From Chloroflexi bacterium HGW-Chloroflexi-4 (lineage in GTDB: Bacteria > Chloroflexota > Anaerolineae > Anaerolineales > Anaerolineaceae), in the NCBI GenBank assembly GCA_002840715.1, contig PHBW01000006.1, positions 62,001-126,000 on the forward strand: DNA of 64,000 nucleotides. The letters are read 5' to 3'. Made by a program: the position numbers and the translations under genes. Shown here piece after piece: positions 8,152 to 17,280 of the stretch (the first letter of the stretch is position 1; each line of letters begins with the position of its first letter). The notes beneath the pieces were generated by a model that did no database searches, was not told the DNA's origin, and saw only the letters and a list, made by a program, of their open reading frames with translations.

Positions 8152-10260
8152 TTATTTTTGAGGTTTGGGCGGCTGCCAGGCTGGGTCTTTATCCGTACTG
8201 GGCAGCAAAGATAAGTTCGTCTGATTTCCGCCAGCGGCATCCATAACGTAGATTTCAGGGTCGCCGTCTCTCTCTGAGGTAAATGCAATCCATTTACCAT
8301 CAGGCGCCCAACAGGGCGAATAATCCTCACCGGTATCGGTTAGTTTTGTTGAAGTGCGTCCGCGGTCAGAGATAACTGCCGTGAAAATATTTGATTTTCC
8401 GGCAAATGCATGTGTATAGGCTAACATGCTGCCGTCAAAACTGATGGCGGGTTCCAGGACGTTACCCAGTCTGCCTTCATTTGAAGTGCGATCAAATTTT
8501 TGAAAATCTTGCGGCACACGAGGATCTTTTTTAACAATGTTAAACAACGAGATCATTTGCAAGACGTGAATCTCACCGACTGAATAAGTATAAAAGAGCC
8601 AATCGCTGTTGGGCGACCAGGCCGCGTAAGTATCTGAAAAACCAAGAATACTTAACATTTCCTGATTGGAACCGTCTGGAGACATCACGACCAGTTGAGG
8701 TGTTTTGTCTTCACGATAATAACTGGTAAAGGCAATATATTTGTTGTTGCTTGACCAGGCGGCATAGCGATCATCGCCGGGTCTGCGGCTTATATCAACA
8801 GGTTCCAACTCCGGTTTTGTATAATCGACCATCCAAATATCGTCTGCAAAAGCAGTGCCGTTAGCCGACATTTGCGTGCTCCAGCCTGAATAGATGATCT
8901 TTGTGCCGTCAGGCGACCAGGCCGGGCCGGATTTGTTGTCAGGGCTGAAAGTGATCTGTCTCATGTTTGCCGTGACTGGTTGATTATTGCCGTCCAATGC
9001 AACATCCATGGTCCACACTTGTTGATAGCCGTCAGCCTGACGATCGCTGATAAAAGCGATCCGGCCAATTGGCTTAAGTTTGTCGAATGCAGCCGCATCG
9101 AGTGTAGGGGCAGTAGTTTCAGTGGGGGGCACAACCTCGAGAGTTGCGGTTGCCGGTGGCAAAGTTTCTGTTGTGTTGGTAGGCACAATTTCGTTTTGGG
9201 TTTGAAGTGTGGCGGTGGGTAAAACGGTTGCACTTGTTTTACCAATAATGCCTGCGGCTTTTAAAGCAAAATATCCGCCAGTTACCAGACCGGCAAAGAC
9301 GAAAATGCCAATGATGATCCATATTGCAGAGGATTTCTTCCGCACCTGCGGTATGGTGCCTGATCCGGGTTGATTGAATGGGGTTTGAACCGGCGGAGGC
9401 ACTGGTGTTCGGCTGGCCATTACTGTTTTCTGCATGGCTTCAGTTTCTGGCTGGGCATTGGGATTTGTTAATGAAGTGATGAAACTCGCTACATTGGTAA
9501 AGCGACCTTCAGGTTTGATGGATAAGGCTTTGTCAACGGCGGCAGCAAAATGGGTTGGTATGCTGGCGTTGATTTGGGTCAAGGTCACATATTCTTCTTC
9601 TCCCATCAAACGGCGTGCGCTGTCAGCGGGAGGTTTGCCTGCAAAAAGATAATAAAGCGTCGCGGCAAGACTGAATTGGTCTGAGTACGGACCTGTGCGC
9701 ATACCGCTGACCTGCTCCGGCGGGGCGAAACCGGGCGAGAAAGCCCAAGCGCCTGTTTGCGTTTCTTGTGATGCGTCACCGGTTTTGGCAATGCCAAAAT
9801 CCACCAACACCACATCGCCCGAGGGTGTCACTTTAATGTTTGCAGGTTTGATATCGCGATGATAAATCGGGATCTCTTGCGTGTGGAGATATGTGAGGGC
9901 ACTTCCAAGTTGAAGTGCCCATTGATTTATTTGTTCAAAGGTAAATTGCTTCTTGCTTTCAACCATTTCTTTCAGGTTTTCACCTGGGATGAAATCCATC
10001 ACGAGGAATTGGCTGTCATTTTCGGTGAAATAATCAATAACCCTTGGCAGGTTAGCGTGTTTGAGCGACGCCAGCAGTCTGGCTTCACGGATGAATTGTG
10101 CGGAGGTATGTTGGGAAAGGTTGTGATTGGCTTTGACGGCAACTTTGGTATCCAGACTTTCATCCATGGCCATGTAAACTTCGCCCATGCCACCTTTGCC
10201 AAGTTGTTCCTCGACTTTGTATCTGGATTTTAAGAGCATCCCCGGTTCCATTGCTGTCAT
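8152..10260 (-). CDS. Receptor-like Ser/Thr protein kinase with TolB-type beta-propeller
   Basis: The N-terminal Hanks-type kinase domain shows GKGGMGEV, VAVK, HRDIKPANIK, VDFGIAK and APPEQ. A Ser/Thr/Pro linker precedes one membrane helix (IIIGIFVFAGLVTGG). The extracytoplasmic part repeats the PD40/TolB motif (PAWSPDGTKI, AAWSPNSDWL, PCWAPDGKWIAF, ERDGDPEIYVMDA). It is a sensor kinase that phosphorylates Ser/Thr of unknown targets; the propeller may bind a ligand or cell-wall material. A longer reading from a TTG at 10290 has no ribosome site. The ATGs at 10260 and 10251 sit behind GGTGAAGG, so one of these is preferred. Confidence 0.92.
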   Translation of the reverse strand: MTAMEPGMLLKSRYKVEEQLGKGGMGEVYMAMDESLDTKVAVKANHNLSQHTSAQFIREARLLASLKHANLPRVIDYFTENDSQFLVMDFIPGENLKEMVESKKQFTFEQINQWALQLGSALTYLHTQEIPIYHRDIKPANIKVTPSGDVVLVDFGIAKTGDASQETQTGAWAFSPGFAPPEQVSGMRTGPYSDQFSLAATLYYLFAGKPPADSARRLMGEEEYVTLTQINASIPTHFAAAVDKALSIKPEGRFTNVASFITSLTNPNAQPETEAMQKTVMASRTPVPPPVQTPFNQPGSGTIPQVRKKSSAIWIIIGIFVFAGLVTGGYFALKAAGIIGKTSATVLPTATLQTQNEIVPTNTTETLPPATATLEVVPPTETTAPTLDAAAFDKLKPIGRIAFISDRQADGYQQVWTMDVALDGNNQPVTANMRQITFSPDNKSGPAWSPDGTKIIYSGWSTQMSANGTAFADDIWMVDYTKPELEPVDISRRPGDDRYAAWSSNNKYIAFTSYYREDKTPQLVVMSPDGSNQEMLSILGFSDTYAAWSPNSDWLFYTYSVGEIHVLQMISLFNIVKKDPRVPQDFQKFDRTSNEGRLGNVLEPAISFDGSMLAYTHAFAGKSNIFTAVISDRGRTSTKLTDTGEDYSPCWAPDGKWIAFTSERDGDPEIYVMDAAGGNQTNLSLLPSTDKDPAWQPPKPQK

Positions 10261-10313
10261 ACCTTCACCCTGTTTTCTTAGATGTGTCAATTCTTGTAAT
10301 ATTTAGTGGATTA

Positions 10314-10342
10314 ATCTTATATCAATCTCAAGATAAATTCAA
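10314..10342 (-). promoter_or_regulatory. Promoter of the Ser/Thr kinase gene
   Basis: On the minus strand TTGAAT (10337-10342), 17-base spacer, TAAGAT (10314-10319), about 50 bases before the preferred start. Good spacing with moderate element scores. Confidence 0.5.
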
Positions 10343-10422
10343 GAAAAGTTTCATAAAAAGTATGTGAATGCAGAAAGGCTATGGTTTGTGTGATTGTTGG
10401 GTAATGAAAATTGATGATTTCT

Positions 10423-11433
10423 TTAATGATGGGCAACTGGACCGGTCGACTCACGGATCACCAGGCGAGTTGGCAACACAATTCGTGCTGCAGGAAGGTC
10501 TGGATTCTGAATTCGATTAAGTAGTTGTTTGACGGACAGCTCGCCGATCAGATCTTTGTCTTGATGAATGGTGGTTAACCGTGGGCTGGTGTAGGACGTT
10601 AATGAAATGTCGTCAAAACCAATGATCGACAGGTCGCGTGGAATTTGGATGCCCAGGTCATGGGCAGCTCGCATGGCGCCTATCGCCAAAAAGTCGGAGT
10701 ATGTAAAAATGGCACTGGGAGGTAGGGGTAGTTTCATCAGTTCAAGGCAACGTTGGTAGCCTTCTTCAATGCCGTAATCTGTATCAACCAGATATTCGGG
10801 GTTAATGGGCAACCCGGCCTCGCTCAATGCTCCCTTAAAACCGAGCAGCCTCCTCGAAGCTGTATGTTTGTCATTGGTGTAACCTGAGACGCATGCGATA
10901 CGTGTATGCCCAAGACTGATTAGATATTGAATGGCTTCTCTGCTGATTTCATAATCATTGATCTGGATAGTATCGCATTTGCATTCCATATCGTTGATGT
11001 GCAGAATCACGCACGGGCATTTCAAATTGTCCAATAAACCATAAAAGGACTCATCCACTTCTGGTGAGTTGATGATCAATCCGTCAATATTTTGGTTGAT
11101 CCAGTTGTTTAAATCACTTCCGCTTTTTTGGTCATCGTGCAGAAGATGACGTAGCATCACGTTGTAACCGGCCTTAAATGCAGTCGCCTCAAGGCCGGCC
11201 AGGATTTCTGCAAAATAGTCATCCACGGTGTAATAATTCAATACACCAATTAATCGACTTTGGCCGGTTTTGAGGCTGCGTGCTTGTTGATTGGGTTGAA
11301 AATGTAATTCTTGGATTGCCTCTTCTACTTTGGCAATGGTTTCGGGATTGACCTTGCGGGTTTTGTTGATCACGTGTGAAACAGTTGCGGTTGATACTCC
11401 TGCCATTTTTGCCACATCCAGAATGGTTGCCAT
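10423..11433 (-). CDS. LacI-family transcriptional regulator
   Basis: A 336-residue repressor of standard length. The N-terminal helix-turn-helix and hinge (ILDVAKMAGVSTATVSHVIN, then QPNQQARSLKTG) precede a periplasmic-binding-protein-like sugar domain. It is the second gene behind a MATE exporter, 12 bases downstream. A perfect LacI-type palindrome overlaps that gene's promoter, so autoregulation of the two-gene operon is likely. The effector is unknown, since no sugar catabolism gene is adjacent. Confidence 0.92.
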   Translation of the reverse strand: MATILDVAKMAGVSTATVSHVINKTRKVNPETIAKVEEAIQELHFQPNQQARSLKTGQSRLIGVLNYYTVDDYFAEILAGLEATAFKAGYNVMLRHLLHDDQKSGSDLNNWINQNIDGLIINSPEVDESFYGLLDNLKCPCVILHINDMECKCDTIQINDYEISREAIQYLISLGHTRIACVSGYTNDKHTASRRLLGFKGALSEAGLPINPEYLVDTDYGIEEGYQRCLELMKLPLPPSAIFTYSDFLAIGAMRAAHDLGIQIPRDLSIIGFDDISLTSYTSPRLTTIHQDKDLIGELSVKQLLNRIQNPDLPAARIVLPTRLVIRESTGPVAHH

Positions 11434-11445
11434 AAGTCAGCTCCT

Positions 11446-12864
11446 TTACACCGTTTCTGTAGTAGGTTTGTTGATCAAAGGCGTTTTGTGGAAGAGCGAT
11501 GTTTCTCCGCGGTAAAAACGCACGGTGTTGATGATTCCGCGCAAAGTTTCGTCTGAAAACATCGCAATAAAAAGTCCATAGATGCCTAAACCAACCGGGA
11601 ACATCAGAATGTAGGCAAGCGTGAGTAAAAAGAGGATGCCGAAAATTTGGGTCGCCAACATCCACAATGTGTCACCATAGCCGCGAATACCGTTGCCGCT
11701 GATGATATTGACCGCGCGTGGCATCATGGTGAATGCAGTGATCATCAACAACGGAGCGGCTTTGCCAATTAATTGCATATCCGGGGTGAAGATGGAGAGA
11801 ATCAATTTAGGGATCAAAATAAATGCGGCAGTGAAAAGCACACAACTGCAAATTGAGTAAAAGGTGCCAATCAATGCCGATTCTCTAGCCCCTGCCAGGT
11901 CGCGAGCACCAGTGCGTTGTCCGACCAGAGTGGTAACGGCTCTGGCAATCCCTAAATAGAAGAAAATGGGCGTGATTTCAATTTGATAAACAAGGCGATA
12001 AATACCAACAGCTTCTGTGTTGAGCAGGTTTAAGAAGTACGCCAAAACGAGATTGCCAAAATTCCATAACATCTCTTCAAGAGAGGCTGGTAGAGCAGTT
12101 TTCAAAAGTTTAATATAAGGTTTGATGGGTGCGATTATTATGGATTTTAAGGTGACCTTAAAAGGCATGTCTTTTGTTTTAACAAAAATAAGAATCATAA
12201 GGATGGTCGAAATAAAACCTGAGGCAGTCGAGGCGATACCTGCACCAACCACACCCATTTCAGGAAAACCAAAATTTCCAAAAATCAAGAGGTAGTCCAG
12301 CACTATGTGCAGCACACTTCTGAAGATGCCGGCATACATTTCTGGTTTTGTATTACCTGTACCTTGAAAAATTGCGCTCACCGATGTACTGGCGCCCATG
12401 TAAATAAGCTCAATACTCACGAAGGTGATGTATTGCAAGCTGAGCGTCAAGATGGGTTCCTGAACACCCATTATCGTAAAAATTTTCTTAGCAAAGAAGA
12501 ACCAGAAAGCAAAAACAATCCATGAAAGCAGCGTATTAAATTTGATGGCGACATTCCCGACGGTTCGGGCTTGATCAGTGTTATTGGCCCCCAAATGTTG
12601 CGAGACGAGCACCACCACGCCGGTACCCAAAGCCCAGATAAACGAAATCGTCACCATGTAGGGAAAGAAGACGTTGCCGACTGCAGAGAGGATATCAGAT
12701 CCGGTTAGAACATTGCCGTTTATATTCGTCGTATACCGCGCTAAAAAAGCAGTGTCGATTAACATTTGTAATTGCATAATGATGCCGCTGAGGGCAATAG
12801 GTAGCGCAATGCGGAACATCTGCTTTGAAAAAGGTTTGAAGTTGGGTGACTTGAAGAGGTTCAT
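11446..12864 (-). CDS. MATE-family multidrug/cation efflux transporter
   Basis: A 472-residue membrane protein with about 12 helices in two homologous halves, matching the MatE family (Na+ or H+ driven export of drugs or metabolites). Typical features are the helix-1 segment IALPIALSGIIMQLQMLIDTAF and GTGNTKPEMY after helix 6. It is first in an operon with a LacI regulator, which is unusual for MATE genes and hints that the exported compound may be sugar-related. That is inference only. AAGGA precedes the ATG. Confidence 0.92.
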   Translation of the reverse strand: MNLFKSPNFKPFSKQMFRIALPIALSGIIMQLQMLIDTAFLARYTTNINGNVLTGSDILSAVGNVFFPYMVTISFIWALGTGVVVLVSQHLGANNTDQARTVGNVAIKFNTLLSWIVFAFWFFFAKKIFTIMGVQEPILTLSLQYITFVSIELIYMGASTSVSAIFQGTGNTKPEMYAGIFRSVLHIVLDYLLIFGNFGFPEMGVVGAGIASTASGFISTILMILIFVKTKDMPFKVTLKSIIIAPIKPYIKLLKTALPASLEEMLWNFGNLVLAYFLNLLNTEAVGIYRLVYQIEITPIFFYLGIARAVTTLVGQRTGARDLAGARESALIGTFYSICSCVLFTAAFILIPKLILSIFTPDMQLIGKAAPLLMITAFTMMPRAVNIISGNGIRGYGDTLWMLATQIFGILFLLTLAYILMFPVGLGIYGLFIAMFSDETLRGIINTVRFYRGETSLFHKTPLINKPTTETV

Positions 12865-12891
12865 ACAAAATCCTTAAAATGAATGCGTAAA

Positions 12892-12905
12892 CGTTTGCGC
12901 AAACG
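12892..12905. promoter_or_regulatory. LacI-family operator
   Basis: A perfect 14-base palindrome CGTTTGCGCAAACG with the central CG step typical of LacI/PurR-type operators. It abuts the -10 element on its downstream side, exactly where a repressor would block the start site, and precedes the MATE/LacI operon. Confidence 0.8.
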
Positions 12906-12934
12906 ATTAAATCGTAATATTGGAGTTTTGTCAA
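12906..12934 (-). promoter_or_regulatory. Promoter of the MATE-LacI operon
   Basis: Minus strand TTGACA (12929-12934), 17-base spacer, TTTAAT (12906-12911). The transcription start would fall inside the adjacent operator. Confidence 0.75.
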
Positions 12935-13030
12935 GGGAATGGCCTGATTTTTGACCTGTTTTTCAGTCATCACCGATTTAGGTCATTGTCATCGGTTACA
13001 ATTGACTTATTCCAGTTATAGAGGGTTCCC

Positions 13031-13948
13031 ATGAAAGTTCGATCCAAACCGAATCTCACATTTATCCAATTTGTAAAAAGCCAGTTCGGACCGGTTCACT
13101 TTACTTGGAAAACCGTACGAGATTATGCCCTGCTTCTGGCTGGAGCGCTTATCCAGGCATTTTCCATGCGCATGTTTCTGGTGCCTGGGCTTTTGGTCAG
13201 CGGCGGCATCAGCGGTGCAGCTCAGATTATTAATCATTACGTCAATTTTCCTTTAGGCGTGATGATCTTTATTGGCAATGTTCCGCTTTTTATTTTGGGT
13301 TGGCGTTTTTTGGGCGGATCGCGTTTCGCCATCCGCACAGCCTTTGCAGTAACCAGTTTCTCAATTCTGACAGATGTTTTAGGCTTGTTCCTGCCTGCCA
13401 GCGGTATAACCAATGACAGCGTGCTCAATGCACTCTTTGGCGGCGTAACACTCGGTATCGGCTTGGGGCTGGTCTACCTTGGTCAGGGCACCAGCGGCGG
13501 ATCGGATATTTTGGGGCGCATTCTCAATCATCGTTTCGGCATTTCCATTTCACAAGCATATCTGATTACCGATACCATAGTGGTCTTGGCTGGTGGTTTT
13601 GCCTTTTCATGGCCTAACGCACTGTATGGCCTGGTAGTCATTTATGTCAGCGGAATCGCAGCGGAGATGGTTTCTGAAGGGTCCAGTATTTTCCGTACTG
13701 TAATGATCATCACAGATCAGTCAGATCAGGTGCGCACGGTTATTCTTGATGTTCTTGAGCGCGGCGTCACCATCTTGTCTGGCACCGGCGGATTTACAGG
13801 AAAAGACCGGCCAGTGTTATATACTGTAGTTACCCGTGCAGAAGTGAACCAGTTAAAACAACTGGTTAGAGAAATTGACCCCAACGCTTTTGTGGTGGTT
13901 GGCATTGCCCACGAAGCCCTGGGGGAAGGTTTTAAACCCTTAAGTTAA
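13031..13948 (+). CDS. YitT-family membrane protein (DUF161/DUF2179)
   Basis: 305 residues: five or six membrane helices, including the glycine-rich pattern PGLLVSGGISGAAQI and GQGTSGGSDILGRI, then a soluble C-terminal DUF2179 domain (GVTILSGTGGFTGKDRPVLYTVV). This layout is the YitT family of integral membrane proteins of unresolved transport function. The ATG follows GAGGG. The stop abuts, tail to tail and without any gap, the stop of the YhhN-family gene. Confidence 0.88.
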   Translation: MKVRSKPNLTFIQFVKSQFGPVHFTWKTVRDYALLLAGALIQAFSMRMFLVPGLLVSGGISGAAQIINHYVNFPLGVMIFIGNVPLFILGWRFLGGSRFAIRTAFAVTSFSILTDVLGLFLPASGITNDSVLNALFGGVTLGIGLGLVYLGQGTSGGSDILGRILNHRFGISISQAYLITDTIVVLAGGFAFSWPNALYGLVVIYVSGIAAEMVSEGSSIFRTVMIITDQSDQVRTVILDVLERGVTILSGTGGFTGKDRPVLYTVVTRAEVNQLKQLVREIDPNAFVVVGIAHEALGEGFKPLS

Positions 13949-14620
13949 TTACTTTATGAAATGCAGCATCGCACCTGTGACCAACCCGATTTGTCCGAGG
14001 TGATAGGTGAGATGCACATAGCTCTGACCGTGTTTGACCCTCACTACGAAGCGGTCATAACCCAGCAGAGTGTCTGAAATATAAAAGAGGATCGCCCCGC
14101 CGGCGCATAACGCCGCTGGCAGCACTTCCCATTCTGAACGGAAGTTGGTCACCAATGCAGAAAACACCATCAATGCCAGTGTAAAACCATAAGCCACCAC
14201 CGCCGTTAAGAAACGCTTTTTGCGTGGCACTTTTAAAATACCTGGCTTTAGTGTTCGTAAGACGCGAGCGGCAGAAATACCCACCAGCACTGCCATCAAA
14301 ATGGTACCGAGGGTCAGGGGTGGAGGCAGGTGATTGAATCCAATTAAGAAACTCAAATGCGCCAGTAAAAATGATGCCAGCCCAACCATAAAGTAGCGGG
14401 CGTTCAGCATCAAGGCAATGTCACCCAACAGCGAAAAGACCAACGCAATGCCAAACCAGATCATGCCCGCCTGCCATTGAGTCACCTGATAGGTCCAGAT
14501 GATCAAAAAGAGCAGTGTGGCCGGTTTGGCGATATAAAGTCTGATTTTCCAACCCTTCCAGGTAGAAGCCCAATCGAGAAATGCAAAGGCGACGGCGGCG
14601 AAGAAGCTCCAGGTCAGCAA
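13949..14620 (-). CDS. YhhN/TMEM86-family membrane protein (lysoplasmalogenase-like)
   Basis: About 223 residues with around seven hydrophobic helices and the family patterns KPATLLFLI near the N-terminus, FSLLGDIALML, and YHLGQIGLV at the end. Eukaryotic TMEM86 members hydrolyse lysoplasmalogen; the bacterial role is poorly known. The frame can be read from a TTG at 14644 inside era. A second TTG at 14620, one base after the era stop and preceded by AAAGGA, is the better start. It is co-transcribed behind era. Confidence 0.75.
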   Translation of the reverse strand: MLTWSFFAAVAFAFLDWASTWKGWKIRLYIAKPATLLFLIIWTYQVTQWQAGMIWFGIALVFSLLGDIALMLNARYFMVGLASFLLAHLSFLIGFNHLPPPLTLGTILMAVLVGISAARVLRTLKPGILKVPRKKRFLTAVVAYGFTLALMVFSALVTNFRSEWEVLPAALCAGGAILFYISDTLLGYDRFVVRVKHGQSYVHLTYHLGQIGLVTGAMLHFIK

Positions 14621-14621
14621 A

Positions 14622-15539
14622 TCATTTTTCCTTTCCGCCGGCAAAGCCCAATAGTTTCAGGGCATCCGCACTGTTGCGCCAACTCTTGTTCACTTTGACA
14701 TGTAAATCAAGATAGACTTTGCGTCCGCTCATGGCTTCAATTTCTTGCCGGGCGCGCATGCCGATCTTCTTGATCATTTCGGCTTTTTGTCCGATGATGA
14801 TGCCTTTTTGTGAATCGCGTTCGACAAAAATGGTGCCCACAATATAAGCGCCTTCTTGTCCGCGTTCTTCAAACTGATCCACCTGCACAGCGATGCAGTG
14901 CGGAACTTCGTCTCTTACAAATTCAAGCACGGCTTCACGGATTAACTCACCGGCGATGTCGCGTTCGTAATAATCAGTGATCGTGTCGGCGTCATAAAAA
15001 TGTTCACCCAGAGGCAGCGATGCCAATATCTTGCTTTTGAGTTCTTCGAGACCTTCTTTGGTGAGCGAAGAAATCGCCACCATGTCGTTTGCTGGGAAGA
15101 GTTCAAGGCAGGCTTTTTTGCGTTCAAGCAGTGTGTCTTCTGAAATCAGGTCGCATTTTGAAAGCGTCATCAACACCGGCGGCCGTTTTCTGATGGCATT
15201 CAGTCGGTCGGCGATCAGTTTATCCTCTGCGCTGATGGGTGAGCTGGCATCCACCAGCCACAAGACCAAATCAGCATCATGCAGGCTTTCGGCGGCTTCC
15301 TGGTTCATGAAGTCGCCCAACTTGTGCTGGGGCACATGCAAACCGGGAGTGTCAACAAAGATGATTTGCGAGGTTTCGGTGGTTAAGATACCCAATTGAC
15401 GGCGGCGGGTGGTCTGAGGTTTCGCCGAGACTGCTGCAATTTTTTGATCTAAAAGCGTGTTGATCAGCGTGGATTTACCCACGTTGGGACGGCCAACCAC
15501 GGCCACGTATCCCGCGTGAAACTTGTTTTCTTCTGTCAT
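14622..15539 (-). CDS. era: Ribosome-assembly GTPase Era
   Basis: A 305-residue GTPase acting in 16S rRNA maturation and 30S assembly. It has the G1 motif GRPNVGKST, the G3 motif DTPG, SKCD as the G4 motif and a C-terminal KH domain whose signature (KGIIIGQKAEMIKKIG) is clear near residue 245. The length is standard. AAGGA lies before the ATG. It follows a DMT transporter gene by 2 bases. Confidence 0.96.
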   Translation of the reverse strand: MTEENKFHAGYVAVVGRPNVGKSTLINTLLDQKIAAVSAKPQTTRRRQLGILTTETSQIIFVDTPGLHVPQHKLGDFMNQEAAESLHDADLVLWLVDASSPISAEDKLIADRLNAIRKRPPVLMTLSKCDLISEDTLLERKKACLELFPANDMVAISSLTKEGLEELKSKILASLPLGEHFYDADTITDYYERDIAGELIREAVLEFVRDEVPHCIAVQVDQFEERGQEGAYIVGTIFVERDSQKGIIIGQKAEMIKKIGMRARQEIEAMSGRKVYLDLHVKVNKSWRNSADALKLLGFAGGKEK

Positions 15540-15541
15540 TT

Positions 15542-16450
15542 TTATCCTTTTTCTTGAGAGGCTGCCGCTGTGCGCGAGCCTGCGAGTGTTTTCTTGCGAT
15601 TTACAATAATGATACCAAGAATAATCAATAATCCGCCTGCCAACAAGCGCCAGCCGATTTTTTCATCCAGCACAATTGCTCCCAAGGTGATGCCGATAAG
15701 CGGCAGCAGGTAAGTGGTCATGCTCGTTCTAGATGGACCAATTTCGTTGAGCAGTTTATACCAAATGATGCCTGCAACAAAAGATCCTAACAATCCAAGC
15801 CAGGCAAACGCCAGATACGAAATGGGCAGCTTCGGCAGCACAAAGGGGGATTCAAAGGTAAGCATGGCTGGGATGAGAAATATCAATCCAAAGCTCATTT
15901 GACCCAGGGCCTGGCTTTCAGGGCTGACGCCTTTGTTTTTCAACCTGGCAAATACCGAACTTCCGCCATAAGAAAGAACGGCCACCGTCATTGCCAGTAT
16001 ACCCAAGAGTTGTCCGTCGAGACCGCTGCTCAGACGGTCAGACATCAACATCAATACCCCGCCAAAACCGACCACCAGCCCTAAAATGCGTTGCGGGGTG
16101 AGTCGTTCTTCTTCGATAAAAATTGCTGCAAACAACGCTGTCGCCAGGGGTTGAGTCGAATTGATCACAGAAGCCATGCCTGATGAGATATGTGTTTCAC
16201 TCCAGGTGATCAAAATGAAAGGCAAGGCCACGTTGAAAAAACCTAGAAATAGATACAACCACCAAAACTTCATCGGATGTTGCTTGCGCGTGATCAAAAA
16301 GAAAATCACGAGTCCAACGGTGGCAAATGACACCCTGAAAAAGACCAGAGTGATCGGATCTACTTCCTGCAATCCGATCTTGATCCAAAAAAACGAAGTC
16401 CCCCAGACCAGTGAGAGGCCGAAAAAATTAAACCAGTTTTTGAGCGACAA
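15542..16450 (-). CDS. EamA/DMT-family transporter
   Basis: 302 residues with ten predicted helices in two EamA repeats (RVSFATVGLVIFF in the first half; TTYLLPLIGITLGAIVLDE in the second). The family exports or imports small metabolites, and substrates cannot be read from sequence. It starts with TTG, preceded by GGAAGG, inside the end of the ogt gene (23-base overlap), so it is probably translated by coupling. Confidence 0.88.
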   Translation of the reverse strand: MSLKNWFNFFGLSLVWGTSFFWIKIGLQEVDPITLVFFRVSFATVGLVIFFLITRKQHPMKFWWLYLFLGFFNVALPFILITWSETHISSGMASVINSTQPLATALFAAIFIEEERLTPQRILGLVVGFGGVLMLMSDRLSSGLDGQLLGILAMTVAVLSYGGSSVFARLKNKGVSPESQALGQMSFGLIFLIPAMLTFESPFVLPKLPISYLAFAWLGLLGSFVAGIIWYKLLNEIGPSRTSMTTYLLPLIGITLGAIVLDEKIGWRLLAGGLLIILGIIIVNRKKTLAGSRTAAASQEKG

Positions 16451-16949
16451 TTTTGCGTCCTTCCAGTTCCAATAACCATGTTTTGGTCAGAATTCCATCT
16501 GCGGCAGAAAAACCCGTCAAGTTGCCGTTGGCTGCCACCACCCGGTGACATGGGATGATGATGGGTATCGGGTTTCTTCCAAGCGCGCCTCCGACCGCCT
16601 GACCGGCGCGGGGTTTTCCGAGTTTTGCGGCGATTTGCCCATACGAGAGCGTCTCACCAAAGGGGATGAATTGTGTGATCTCAAGCACCTGCTTTTGAAA
16701 AGTGGATACCAGGCTCCAGTCAATCGGCAGATTGAAAAACAGGCGCCTCCCTTCCAGATATTCAAGAATTTGTTCCAATGCCGCAGTCGCATGGTCCAGG
16801 GCTTGTGAAGAGGGCTCATCCTTCTTTGTGGGTTTGGGTTGATGGGTTCTACCTAAAAGATGAACTTGAAGGATTCCTTCAGCGCTTGCCGTAACACGTA
16901 CTGCACCGATATCGGTTGTGAGGTGGTCTATGGTGGCTATATGATTCAT
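16428..16949 (-). CDS. ogt: Methylated-DNA-protein cysteine methyltransferase
   Basis: A suicide repair protein that moves the alkyl group from O6-alkylguanine to its own cysteine. The acceptor motif is intact in IIIPCHRVVAANG (about residue 135). The DNA-binding segment FGETLSYGQIAAKLGKPRAGQAVGGALGRNP precedes it. The length of 173 fits Ogt. The start is an ATG without a strong ribosome site. First gene of a minus-strand run with the DMT transporter and era. Confidence 0.93.
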   Translation of the reverse strand: MNHIATIDHLTTDIGAVRVTASAEGILQVHLLGRTHQPKPTKKDEPSSQALDHATAALEQILEYLEGRRLFFNLPIDWSLVSTFQKQVLEITQFIPFGETLSYGQIAAKLGKPRAGQAVGGALGRNPIPIIIPCHRVVAANGNLTGFSAADGILTKTWLLELEGRKIVAQKLV

Positions 16950-17096
16950 CTAAATGGGTTCCGCTGGTTAAAATGGAATAAAAATAATCACAAAGATATC
17001 GTAGGGTAATCGTAGGGTAAGAGTCAAGTACATCCTGAGCATAACTGATAACATATCTACAGGGCGACTTCTTTTCTTCTTCTCCTCCTTAGTAAA

Positions 17097-17125
17097 GAGA
17101 GCCGGGGTCGGCGTCCCCGGCTCTC
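17097..17125 (+). promoter_or_regulatory. Strong stem-loop in the leader of the phosphoribosyltransferase gene
   Basis: An 11-bp perfect GC-rich stem (GAGAGCCGGGG / CCCCGGCTCTC) with a 7-base loop. No U-run follows directly. It is the first of three hairpins in the 150-base leader before the start codon at 17281. Confidence 0.6.
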
Positions 17126-17165
17126 GATGATTTTACCACACAGAAGGCTCCGGCCTTATGCATGC

Positions 17166-17201
17166 AAAAGATCTCCACCAACCGATGTGTGGGGATCTTT
17201 T
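17166..17201 (+). promoter_or_regulatory. Terminator-like attenuator hairpin in the same leader
   Basis: A 13-bp stem (AAAAGATCTCCAC pairing with GTGGGGATCTTTT, one G-U) and a 10-base loop, followed by ACTTT. A short AAGGC/GCCTT hairpin (17144-17157) sits between it and the first stem. The geometry suggests transcription attenuation of the downstream purine-salvage-type gene. No known riboswitch class was recognised. Confidence 0.5.
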
Positions 17202-17280
17202 ACTTTGGAAGGTTCTCTTATTTATTTGTTTAATGATAAACTTGTTTGGCAAAAACCGGATATTTCAAAGGAGTTAAACA

